In this document: piece after piece, positions 1 through 6,788 of the stretch | How positions within the stretch are numbered: position 1 is the stretch's first letter | Layout: every line of letters starts with the position of its first letter | From: Sulfuritalea sp. | GTDB lineage: Bacteria; Pseudomonadota; Gammaproteobacteria; Burkholderiales; Rhodocyclaceae | Assembly (NCBI GenBank): GCA_030651305.1 | Contig: JAUSCI010000033.1 | Location: forward strand, 62,001-126,000 | Reading direction: 5' to 3' | DNA: 64,000 nt | Notes under the pieces: model-generated | What the model saw: the letters and a program-made list of their open reading frames with translations, nothing else | What the model was told of the DNA's origin: nothing | Database searches by the model: none | Made by a program: the position numbers and the translations under genes

Positions 1-2
1 TG

Positions 3-257
3 ATTGCGCTCAAGGAATTGCTCGGCGCCTCGGGCCTGCATCATCCGCGCGAACTCGGCCCGGAACATGTGATTCGTCGCGTCTCGGCCACCGAAGTACG
101 CTCGCTGGCGGCCTTGCACCACTGGGCAAAGCCCGGCGAACTGCTGTCCGGCGTGCCAGACCATCCCGTCTTCAAGGTGTTCTGGGACGTATCCCGCGCC
201 GAGAGCTTCGCCGCGCCGACCACGGCGCTCAGCTTGCGCGGATCGAGAGCGCAGTGA
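3..257 (+). CDS. C-terminal end of an FMN-binding glutamate synthase family protein (5' truncated by window edge)
   Basis: Only the last 84 or so codons are in the window; the frame is open from base 3 to the stop at 255-257. The fragment carries the pattern of the tail of GltB-like FMN-binding proteins: ALKELLGASGL, then RRVSATEVRS, then HHWAKPGELL and a closing block FWDVSRAESFAAP. Members of this family have the FMN/Fe-S synthase domain of glutamate synthase without the amidotransferase domain; their substrates are mostly unproven. The catalytic part lies outside the window, so only family membership can be offered. The next gene, nadC, begins about 70 bases downstream on the same strand. 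Confidence 0.65.
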   Translation: MALKELLGASGLHHPRELGPEHVIRRVSATEVRSLAALHHWAKPGELLSGVPDHPVFKVFWDVSRAESFAAPTTALSLRGSRAQ

Positions 258-327
258 GCCGGCGGCGCACCGGGCCTCAGCCGACTGCTAGAATGAATTG
301 AACCCACACTCCCATCATCCCGACATC

Positions 328-1176
328 ATGGAACTCCCGCTTCAGCTTGCCGCCGAAGTACAACGCAATGTGCTCGCCGCCCTGGTGGAAGACATCGGCG
401 GCGGCGACCTGACGGCGCTGCTTACCCCCGCCACGCGGCGCTCGCATGGCACCGTGCTCAGTCGCGAAGCTGCCGTGCTCGCCGGCACGGCATGGTTCGA
501 TGCCTGCTTCCGGCGGCTCGATCCGCTGGCGGTCATCCGCTGGCGCGCGCGCGACGGCGAGTCGATTGCCTCCGGCCAAACGCTGTGCGAAATCGAGGCC
601 AGCACCCGCGCCCTGCTCACCGCCGAACGCGCCGCGCTGAATTTTTTGCAACTGCTCTCGGCCACCGCCACCACCACGCGCCGTTACGTCGATGCGATCG
701 CCGGCACCGGCGCGCGCATCGTCGACACGCGCAAGACCCTGCCCGGCCTGCGCGTGGCGCAGAAATATGCCGTCACCTGCGGCGGCGGCAGCAACCACCG
801 TCTCGGACTCTATGACGGCATCCTGATCAAGGAGAACCACATCATGGCGGCCGGCGGCGTCAGCGCCGCGCTGGAGCAGGCACGCGCGGTCTGCCGCGGC
901 GACGTCTTTATCCAGATCGAGGTGGAAACCCTGGAACAACTTGCCGAAGCCCTCGACGCCGATGCCAGGATGATCCTGCTCGACAACATGGACCTGGGGC
1001 AGATGCGGCAGGCCGTCGGCCTTACCGCCGGACGCGCCCAACTCGAAGCTTCCGGGGGCGTTCGCCTGGAAACCGTGCGCGCCATCGCCGAAACCGGCGT
1101 CGACCGCATTTCCGTAGGCAGCCTGACCAAAAACGTGCGCGCCATCGATCTCTCGCTGCGGCACAGCGAAGGCTGA
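328..1176 (+). CDS. nadC: Nicotinate-nucleotide pyrophosphorylase (quinolinate phosphoribosyltransferase)
   Basis: Cytosolic enzyme of de novo NAD synthesis that joins quinolinate to PRPP with loss of CO2, giving nicotinate mononucleotide. The ATG at 328 gives 282 aa, the usual length; an upstream in-frame TTG at 298 would add ten poorly conserved residues and is less likely. Family marks are VEDIGGGDLTA near the N-terminus, the central substrate-binding run DTRKTLPGLR followed by KYAVTCGGGSNHR and DGILIKENHI, and the C-terminal barrel motifs EASGGV and DRISVGSLTK. The gene stands alone, followed by tRNA-Ser. Confidence 0.96.
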   Translation: MELPLQLAAEVQRNVLAALVEDIGGGDLTALLTPATRRSHGTVLSREAAVLAGTAWFDACFRRLDPLAVIRWRARDGESIASGQTLCEIEASTRALLTAERAALNFLQLLSATATTTRRYVDAIAGTGARIVDTRKTLPGLRVAQKYAVTCGGGSNHRLGLYDGILIKENHIMAAGGVSAALEQARAVCRGDVFIQIEVETLEQLAEALDADARMILLDNMDLGQMRQAVGLTAGRAQLEASGGVRLETVRAIAETGVDRISVGSLTKNVRAIDLSLRHSEG

Positions 1177-1227
1177 TCTGCTAGAATTCGCGCCCTGCTG
1201 AAGCGTCACTCCTCAGCACGTATCCGC

Positions 1228-1318
<91 letters not shown>

Positions 1319-1362
1319 GCAAGCATAACTACTTGCTTAATAACAGTTATCATGCGCTCCAA

Positions 1363-1385
1363 GCGCCGGGCCGGCGCGGGCTTTT
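1363..1385 (+). terminator. Probable intrinsic terminator downstream of tRNA-Ser
   Basis: GCGCCG and CGGCGC form a 6-bp perfect stem around a GGC triloop, followed by GGGCTTTT. The short U-tract and position 45 bases after the tRNA fit a rho-independent terminator, but the U-tract is weak. The remainder of the 160-base gap up to 1478 shows no other structure I can name. Confidence 0.4.
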
Positions 1386-1478
1386 GCGCTTTTGTCGCTT
1401 ACTCCTTTTTTGTCAATGCAGGCACTAGGCGAAACGCATAAGGCATTTTCCCGGTAGGTCATTTTTCCTGTATTTCGG

Positions 1479-2606
1479 TTGCGAAGGCCATTGGATACGG
1501 CTAGTCTTGACGTTGAAAGCAGCCCACAGGAAAACGTTTTGGACACCGACGACACCGAGAACGTCTCTCAGGATCAGGAAATCGCCAAACCACCGGAGAA
1601 TATCTGGCTGGCTGGCGCGTTCGCGGTCACGTCCCTGATTGGCGTTGCGCTCTATGCGGGGCTGCTGATTCGCGCGGTCGTCATCGATGGCGACATTGCC
1701 CGCGCGCTTGGCGGCCTGCTGTTTTCATCCCTGGCCGCATACGCCGCAACCAGCAGTCGCCGGCCTCCTGCCGGGATCGTGACCCTGCTGGTGCTCACGG
1801 TGATTTCCTCGTCGCTTGCCATTTCCGGATTCAATAGCTGGGACGAACTCGTGGTCGCTCAGAGGACGCAGAGGGCGGCTGAACTGGCTTCGCGGCATCG
1901 GAATGATCTCAAGTCGACCAGTCAGGCAGTTGAACTCCCGATCGAATCTCCTTTGCCACCCCGTCCGTCAGTGCCATCGCCGCCGCCCAAGCAATCACCC
2001 GTTCCGGCAAGCGCCAAAGCAAAGAGCGAGGAACCGGGACTCATGGCTGCGCTTGTCCGGGAATGGTCGGAACGGCAAATGCAGCAGGCCACAGCACACG
2101 ATTCAGCGGTCAATCGGCTTGGACTCGATGCCGTTTGGGAACCGGAGAATCTGCTATCGCCGGCGAGACTGCAGGAGGGTCGGCGCAAAATGACTGCCTA
2201 TCAGGCGTTGGCAAGTCAGATGGAGCAAGAGTACGACGCTGAAATAAAACTCCAGAACAGGAAGATCCTGTCCCTTGCCGGCACCAGGTACCTGGGTGAG
2301 TTCAAGCAACGAATGGCATCCGGCCGGAGTGATGCCAAAGGCATCATTATGCTGCAGCGTGCCTTTGCCGTCACCTCAATCGAACTGCTTGATTTTCTTG
2401 ACCTGCAAGGCAGGCAGCAGACAGCCGCCTTGCAGGATGGAATGTTTGAGTTCGCCAATCAAGCCGATCAGGAAAGGTATGACCTTCTGATTCAACGACT
2501 GGAGGACCAGGAAACGCAAATTGCGAACTTGCAGAGTCGCATGCTGCAACAAATCCATTCTTCATCTGCCGGTTCCCGTCGCGGCCCCACCTCGATCTCC
2601 CGCTAG
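1479..2606 (+). CDS. Hypothetical membrane protein with two to three TM segments and a helical C-terminal domain
   Basis: I do not recognise a family. The first 45 residues are acidic and polar. Residues about 48-65, 75-90 and 98-117 are hydrophobic and should form transmembrane helices (IWLAGAFAVTSLIGVALYAG; LLFSSLAAYAA; IVTLLVLTVISSSLAISGF). A Pro/Ser-rich linker (PPRPSVPSPPPKQSP) follows, then about 180 residues of charged helix ending in a likely coiled coil (LEDQETQIANLQSRM). No ATG is available near the start: an in-frame stop at 1455-1457 leaves only TTG at 1479 or 1491, so the start is uncertain. The orientation suggests a C-terminal cytoplasmic or periplasmic scaffold, but no role can be assigned. 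Confidence 0.6.
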   Translation: MRRPLDTASLDVESSPQENVLDTDDTENVSQDQEIAKPPENIWLAGAFAVTSLIGVALYAGLLIRAVVIDGDIARALGGLLFSSLAAYAATSSRRPPAGIVTLLVLTVISSSLAISGFNSWDELVVAQRTQRAAELASRHRNDLKSTSQAVELPIESPLPPRPSVPSPPPKQSPVPASAKAKSEEPGLMAALVREWSERQMQQATAHDSAVNRLGLDAVWEPENLLSPARLQEGRRKMTAYQALASQMEQEYDAEIKLQNRKILSLAGTRYLGEFKQRMASGRSDAKGIIMLQRAFAVTSIELLDFLDLQGRQQTAALQDGMFEFANQADQERYDLLIQRLEDQETQIANLQSRMLQQIHSSSAGSRRGPTSISR

Positions 2607-2670
2607 CGTCACCGATTCTTGGGGACGTCCGATTTGAATCCGCTTTATTGCACAAGGAAGGCAAACGACC

Positions 2671-2955
2671 ATGACCATTTCCATGTACTCCGCCTCGATC
2701 CCGGCACTAAGGCGCGGCCTGACCAGCCATGCAGCAATTCTGTCGAATGCCGAAGAACACGCCAGGGCCCGGAAGATCGATGGCAGCGAAGAGCGCGACG
2801 TATCGTTCCAGGCCGGCGGCCAGACTCACGAGTTCAAGGGCCTGCCGTACCTGACCGACTGGGTCCTGCCCAACTTCTACCTTCACGTCACCACGGCATA
2901 CGCCATCCGCCGCCACAACGGCGTCGAACTCGCGAAGAAGGATTTTCTCGGCTGA
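2671..2955 (+). pseudogene. DUF1993 family protein with a large internal deletion
   Basis: The 94-codon frame is open, but it appears to lack the middle of a DUF1993 protein, which as I remember the family is about 165-170 aa. The N-terminus (MTISMYSASIPALRRGLTSH...AILSNAEEHARARKID) and the C-terminus (DGSEERDVSFQ... ending LPNFYLHVTTAYAIRRHNGV and KKDFLG) are both well conserved and are joined directly at KID/DGSEER. About 70-75 residues are missing in frame. In the full protein an ID precedes GSE as well as following ARK, so a short shared sequence may have recombined. The family resembles DinB-type four-helix bundles; loss of two helices should destroy the fold. A ribosome-binding site AAGGAAGG-like run precedes the ATG. 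Confidence 0.7.
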
Positions 2956-3002
2956 TTGGTCACGCCGAACGCATGAACGTCGCCGTGACGTCGAACCTTT
3001 AC

Positions 3003-3273
3003 CTAGGGTCTGTTCTCAATCATTCGGCGGATGGCGTTGAGGCCCGACGCGGATGGATGCAAGGCTGAGGACGCCGGCAAGGGTAATCCCTTGCCAAGTC
3101 CGACAACGTAGCAGACGCCGCGTCCGGCCTCAACCCGCAGGGCCGGGTCAAATCGGGCGCGCTGCGGCGTTGCGGCTCCTGGCGAGGTATGTACATCGCG
3201 GCGTCGCCGCGCCTTGCATCGCATCCCGATTTGATCCCGGCGCCACCGTCGCATGATTGAGAACAGACCCTAG
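3003..3273. mobile_element. MITE-like non-autonomous element, 271 bp with 21-bp perfect terminal inverted repeats
   Basis: The arms at 3003-3023 and 3253-3273 are exact reverse complements: CTAGGGTCTGTTCTCAATCA plus T on the left and its complement on the right. The first base beyond each end does not pair. The interior has no convincing gene and holds a further inverted pair, GCCGGGTCAAATCGGG against CCCGATTTGATCCCGGC. The ends carry TA (or palindromic CTAG), so the target duplication is likely TA or CTAG, as for IS630/mariner-type or some IS5-type transposases; the family is not settled. The right end overlaps the stop codon of the MaoC gene. This element fills the 313-base gap between its neighbours. 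Confidence 0.7.
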
Positions 3274-3731
3274 AAGTACCAGCGGGCGACCATCTCCGCC
3301 ACGCACGCCGGCTTGGCGCCGCCCTCGATCTCGATCACCGCCTGCCACACCAGTTGCGCCCCGCCGGGAATGTCTTCCACCGCGCCCAGGACAAATTTCG
3401 CGCGTAGCCGGCTGCCGACTTTCACCGGCGACGCAAAACGCACCCGATTGAGGCCGTAGTTCACTGCCAGCTTGATGCCCTCGACCGCGATGCACTCCTG
3501 GGCGAACTTGGCGAGCAGCGACAAGGTAAGGTAGCCATGAACAATCGGCCCGCCAAAAGGCGATTCGCGCTTCGCCCGCTCGACATCGACGTGAATCCAC
3601 TGCCGGTCGCCGGTAACTTCGGCGAAGGCATTCACGCGTTGCTGATCGATGAGCAGCCAGTCGCTGACTCCGATCTCCTGCCCTACCCGGGTCCGGGCAT
3701 CCTCCACGCTGGCAAACTGCGTTGCTTTCAT
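3270..3731 (-). CDS. MaoC-like hotdog-fold (R)-hydratase/dehydratase
   Basis: 153-aa cytosolic protein of the MaoC/(R)-specific enoyl-CoA hydratase family. The catalytic pattern is present at residues about 37-60: FAEVTGDRQWIHVD with the Asp/His pair, followed by GGPIVHGYLTLSLL. Members hydrate trans-2-enoyl-CoA, feeding polyhydroxyalkanoate or fatty acid metabolism; a phasin gene elsewhere in the window agrees with PHA storage, but the substrate is not shown. The TAG stop lies in the terminal repeat of the MITE-like element at 3003-3273, so the last residue or residues may have been altered by its insertion. ATG at 3731 is preceded by AAGGGGACTC. Confidence 0.85.
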   Translation of the reverse strand: MKATQFASVEDARTRVGQEIGVSDWLLIDQQRVNAFAEVTGDRQWIHVDVERAKRESPFGGPIVHGYLTLSLLAKFAQECIAVEGIKLAVNYGLNRVRFASPVKVGSRLRAKFVLGAVEDIPGGAQLVWQAVIEIEGGAKPACVAEMVARWYF

Positions 3732-3753
3732 GAGTCCCCTTGTTCGACATATG

Positions 3754-3830
3754 TGGTCCGCCCGGCGGGATTCGAACCCACTACCCCCGGCTTAGAAGGC
3801 CGGTGCTCTATCCAGATGAGCTACGGGCGG
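3754..3830 (-). tRNA. tRNA-Arg(TCT)
   Basis: 77 nt, read on the minus strand. Acceptor CCGCCCG pairs with CGGGCGG, discriminator A, encoded CCA at 3756-3754. Bases 8-9 are TA, the D arm is GCTC...GAGC, and the anticodon loop CTTCTAA gives TCT (Arg AGA/AGG). The T arm contains GGTTCGAATCC. Confidence 0.95.
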
Positions 3831-3930
3831 ACGTGCTGCAAAGCGTGCAGCGAGTTTAGCGCAGGACGGAACAAATAGCGTTCGGCGTAGCATAATTGGA
3901 ACTGTCACCGCCTGATATCCGCTCACCGCC

Positions 3931-4161
3931 ATGGCAACAGAACCGACATACTGCTATCACTGCCGCATGCATCACCCGCGCGACGAAATGCGTCTGATTG
4001 TCACCAAGACCGGCAAGCGCTGGCGCTGCATACGCAGCATTGAAGCCACCCAGCAAGGCCCGGAGGCGCGCGAAGCCTACGGTCGCCAGGTGTCCGAGAT
4101 CAACAAGGCGGAATCCAAGAGCCGGGCGCAGCGGATGAACAATCTGCTTCAGGAAAAATAG
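3931..4161 (+). CDS. Small zinc-ribbon-like protein of unknown function
   Basis: 76 aa. The N-terminus has a YCYHCRMHHPRDEMR segment and a later RWRCIRSIE, so CxxC plus a distant Cys with nearby His residues could bind zinc. The C-terminal third is a charged helix ending NNLLQEK. The gene ends 5 bases before the yajD-like gene and is probably co-transcribed with it; both are short proteins with metal-type Cys/His patterns. I know of no function for it. Confidence 0.65.
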   Translation: MATEPTYCYHCRMHHPRDEMRLIVTKTGKRWRCIRSIEATQQGPEAREAYGRQVSEINKAESKSRAQRMNNLLQEK

Positions 4162-4166
4162 GCCGG

Positions 4167-4535
4167 ATGAAAGGCGCTGCCCCAGACAAGCTTGACCGCA
4201 TCGTCGCCGATGCCCGCCGCGCGGCGGAAACCCGCGATCAAGGCTATCGCGAACAGGCACTGAAGATTTACCCGTGGATATGCGGCCGCTGTGCGCGGGA
4301 ATTCACCCGCGCCAACCTGCGCGAGCTTACCGTGCATCATCGCGATCACAACCACGCCAACAACCCGCCCGATGGCAGCAACTGGGAACTGCTGTGCCTG
4401 TATTGCCACGACAACGAGCATCAACGACAACTGGAGGCGGCGGGCGGCGCCGTGGTGAGTGGAGTTCCGCCAGGAGAGGCGGCCACGCACTCGCCTTTTG
4501 CCAATCTCAAGGCACTGCTGGGAGACAGGAACTAA
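4167..4535 (+). CDS. yajD: YajD-family HNH nuclease-like protein
   Basis: 122 aa. It contains the zinc pair ICGRCAREF, then the HNH core LTVHHRDHNHANNPPDGSNW and the second Cys pair LCLYCHDNEHQRQ. This order matches E. coli YajD, a small HNH-fold protein of unproven biological role. The C-terminal 30 residues are Gly/Pro-rich and end SPFANLKALLGDRN, a common tail in this family. It sits 5 bases after the preceding small gene and converges on ppiD. Confidence 0.85.
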   Translation: MKGAAPDKLDRIVADARRAAETRDQGYREQALKIYPWICGRCAREFTRANLRELTVHHRDHNHANNPPDGSNWELLCLYCHDNEHQRQLEAAGGAVVSGVPPGEAATHSPFANLKALLGDRN

Positions 4536-4636
4536 TTCCGTTTCCAGATCATTCGTGACGCGAAGACGAGCCGCGGACAGTGCGAACAGCACGGCAAGGC
4601 GAAGTCGACAAAGTCAGGGATGATCTGGAAATGGAA
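4536..4636. repeat. 17-bp inverted repeat with a 67-base loop between convergent genes
   Basis: TTCCGTTTCCAGATCAT at 4536-4552 is complementary to ATGATCTGGAAATGGAA at 4620-4636 with one mismatch (a G-T pair in RNA). It begins at the end of the yajD-like stop codon and lies between the convergent yajD-like and ppiD genes, so it could form a stem in either transcript, but no U-tract follows. Confidence 0.45.
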
Positions 4637-4655
4637 TACACCCGCCCGGAAGTCA

Positions 4656-6557
4656 TCAGCGGTCCTTGCTCTCCAGCACGGCCTGATTGATCTCCACCGG
4701 ATACTTTTCCTTCAGCGTCGACATCCATGCCGCGAACTCCTCGGCGGCAACCGATCGGGCATATTGCTGGGCCAGCGCCAGGCCGCGCGGATCATCCTTG
4801 CCTGGCTCGCCCGCCTTGACCGAACCGATGCGATAAAGCGCATAGCCGTTTCCGGGCACGACGACGCCCGCGTGCGCAGGCAGCTTTGCAGTGTCGACCT
4901 TGAACACTGCGCGCAAGGCATCAGGCGGCAGCCCCTTGCTCTCACTCCGGCTGACGCTGTGTGCCGGCGACCACTTGAGGTCAACGGCCTCGCCCTTCGC
5001 CAGTCTGGCCAGTTTGTCCTCGCCGTCCCTGGTCGCGAGTTTGAACGCTTCGTCACGAATCAGGTGCTTCTCGATGTCTGCCTTGACCACGTCGAACGCT
5101 TGCAAGGCGGCCGGCTTATGTTCGAGCACGCGCGCAGACACCAGGGTGCCCGGTGCGACTTCGACCGCCTCGGTATTTCTCTTGTTCTTCAGTCCATCGT
5201 CGCTGAACAAAGCGGCCGCCAGCTTGGAGTTGTCGAAGGGCGGCGGCAATTTGGCACCCTTGGCCAGCCACTGCGTCTGACGCTGGTCCAGTTTCCATTT
5301 TTCTGCAGCCGGTTTCAGGCTGTCGGCCTGTTCATACACCGTGTTGCCAAAAGCTTCCGCCGCTTCCGCGTACTTCCTGCTTCCCGCTTCCCGCTTGAGT
5401 TCCGCCACGATCTCTGCCTTGACGTCCTCAAGCGGCTTGACGCGCTCAGGCCGGACACCCGTCACGCGAATGATGTGAAATCCGAAATCGGACCGCACAA
5501 CATCGGAAACCTGTCCTTCCTTCAGGGTAAAAGCCACTTCCTCAAACGCTTTCACCATGCCGCCGCGACCAAACCAATCCAAATCCCCGCCCTTTTCGGC
5601 AGACCCAGGATCCTGCGAGTTCTTCCTAGCGAGGTTGGCAAACTCGCCCGGCGATTTCTTCACTTGCGCCAGAACTTCATCCGCCCTGGCCTTGGCCGCC
5701 TTCACTTGTGCGTCCGCAGCATCCTTGTCCACGCGAATCAGGATATGACCGGCGCGCCGCGTCTCGCCTTCCTTGTAACGATCCGCGCGCGATTGATAAT
5801 TGGTCTTGATTTCCTCATCGCTTATGGTGGCCTGCGCCGCCATGACGTCCCGGCTCAACACCAGAAATTCGGCACGCACCTGCTCTGGCAATTCGAACTG
5901 CTTGCGGTTGGACTCGTAGTATTTCTGCACCGCATCGGCGGCGAGCTTTACCTGGCCGGAATAGGTCTCCGGCAGCAGTCGCGCCTCCGCGACCTCGCGC
6001 TGCTCGAACTGTGTTGCCAGCCAACGGTTGGCAGCAGCCTGACCGGTGATCCCGGCTTCGCCAACCGGCATCATCATCTGCTGCATGGCGATATCCTGGC
6101 GCAGACGCGCTTCGAAGACCTCTTTGCTCAGGCCCTGCGCCGCCACCAGCGCTTCATAGCGCTCCCTGGAAAACTTGCCGTTTTCCTGCAACGAAGGAAC
6201 TCCGGCAATGAACTGGACCAGTTGTTCGTTGCCCACGACCAGCCCGACCTTGCGTACCTGCTCGACCAGCAGACGTTGCGTGACCAGTGAATCGAGCACG
6301 GCGCGACGCATTTGCGGCGCCTCGAACAGTGCTGGATCGACTTTCCCGCCCAACTGGGCGCGCATCCGGTCCTGTTGCTCGCGCAAGGCAGTCTGAAATT
6401 CCTGCTGTGAAATCTTGTTGTCGCCCACGGTGGCAACACCCGCCCCGACATCGGCATTGCGCACGTAGGATTCAACGCCCCAGAAAGCGAAGGGGAGCGT
6501 GATCAATGCGAGGAAGACCTGGGTGATCTTCTTGTTGTTGCGGATGATATCGAGCAT
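4656..6557 (-). CDS. ppiD: SurA N-terminal / parvulin-type peptidyl-prolyl isomerase PpiD
   Basis: 633-aa inner-membrane-anchored periplasmic chaperone that helps nascent secreted proteins fold. The start was set at MLDIIRNNKKITQVFLALIT, which gives the single N-terminal anchor helix (residues about 12-30) of PpiD; the frame stays open further upstream through tRNA-Val, which cannot be coding. Residues about 30-200 are the SurA-like chaperone segment. The parvulin domain is near 260-370: AGHILIRV, then GSAEKGGDLDWFGRG and DFGFHIIRVTGV. A second degenerate isomerase-like region follows. It lies just downstream of the lon-clpXP-tig block, a usual betaproteobacterial arrangement. Confidence 0.95.
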   Translation of the reverse strand: MLDIIRNNKKITQVFLALITLPFAFWGVESYVRNADVGAGVATVGDNKISQQEFQTALREQQDRMRAQLGGKVDPALFEAPQMRRAVLDSLVTQRLLVEQVRKVGLVVGNEQLVQFIAGVPSLQENGKFSRERYEALVAAQGLSKEVFEARLRQDIAMQQMMMPVGEAGITGQAAANRWLATQFEQREVAEARLLPETYSGQVKLAADAVQKYYESNRKQFELPEQVRAEFLVLSRDVMAAQATISDEEIKTNYQSRADRYKEGETRRAGHILIRVDKDAADAQVKAAKARADEVLAQVKKSPGEFANLARKNSQDPGSAEKGGDLDWFGRGGMVKAFEEVAFTLKEGQVSDVVRSDFGFHIIRVTGVRPERVKPLEDVKAEIVAELKREAGSRKYAEAAEAFGNTVYEQADSLKPAAEKWKLDQRQTQWLAKGAKLPPPFDNSKLAAALFSDDGLKNKRNTEAVEVAPGTLVSARVLEHKPAALQAFDVVKADIEKHLIRDEAFKLATRDGEDKLARLAKGEAVDLKWSPAHSVSRSESKGLPPDALRAVFKVDTAKLPAHAGVVVPGNGYALYRIGSVKAGEPGKDDPRGLALAQQYARSVAAEEFAAWMSTLKEKYPVEINQAVLESKDR

Positions 6558-6586
6558 GCGCTGTAAGCCCTGGATCCCTAGATGCG

Positions 6587-6614
6587 ACAAAGGCGAACTG
6601 CAGTTCGCCTTTGT
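6587..6614 (-). terminator. Perfect 28-bp palindrome after tRNA-Val, probable terminator
   Basis: ACAAAGGCGAACTG and CAGTTCGCCTTTGT are exact 14-bp arms. On the minus strand the hairpin begins five bases after the tRNA-Val CCA and ends in CCTTTGT, giving a GC-rich stem with a short U run. It probably ends the tRNA transcript 30 bases before the ppiD start codon. Confidence 0.6.
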
Positions 6615-6618
6615 TCGG

Positions 6619-6694
6619 TGGTGGGTGCTGACGGGGTCGAACCGCCGACATTCGCCTTGTAAGGGCGACGCTCTACCAACTGAGCTAAGCACCC
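6619..6694 (-). tRNA. tRNA-Val(TAC)
   Basis: 76 nt on the minus strand. Acceptor GGGTGCT pairs with AGCACCC, discriminator A and encoded CCA. The D arm is GCTCAGTTGGTAGAGC, the anticodon loop TTACAAG gives TAC (Val GUA/GUG), and the T loop is GGTTCGACCCC. Confidence 0.95.
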
Positions 6695-6788
6695 GCTGAA
6701 CAACGGCCGCCCACATCGGGCAACCGGCCGCAATTCTATCAGTTCGCGCTCGCGTTGCGCGCCGGGAATGCCGCTTCGCGGGCCGGCG

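Noticed and set aside
3148-3750. 200-codon minus-strand frame running through the MITE-like element
   Set aside because: Overlaps the MaoC gene in another frame; the MaoC frame carries the catalytic motifs.
4620-6290. 556-codon open frame on the plus strand
   Set aside because: Antisense to ppiD, whose parvulin motifs and anchor helix are clear.
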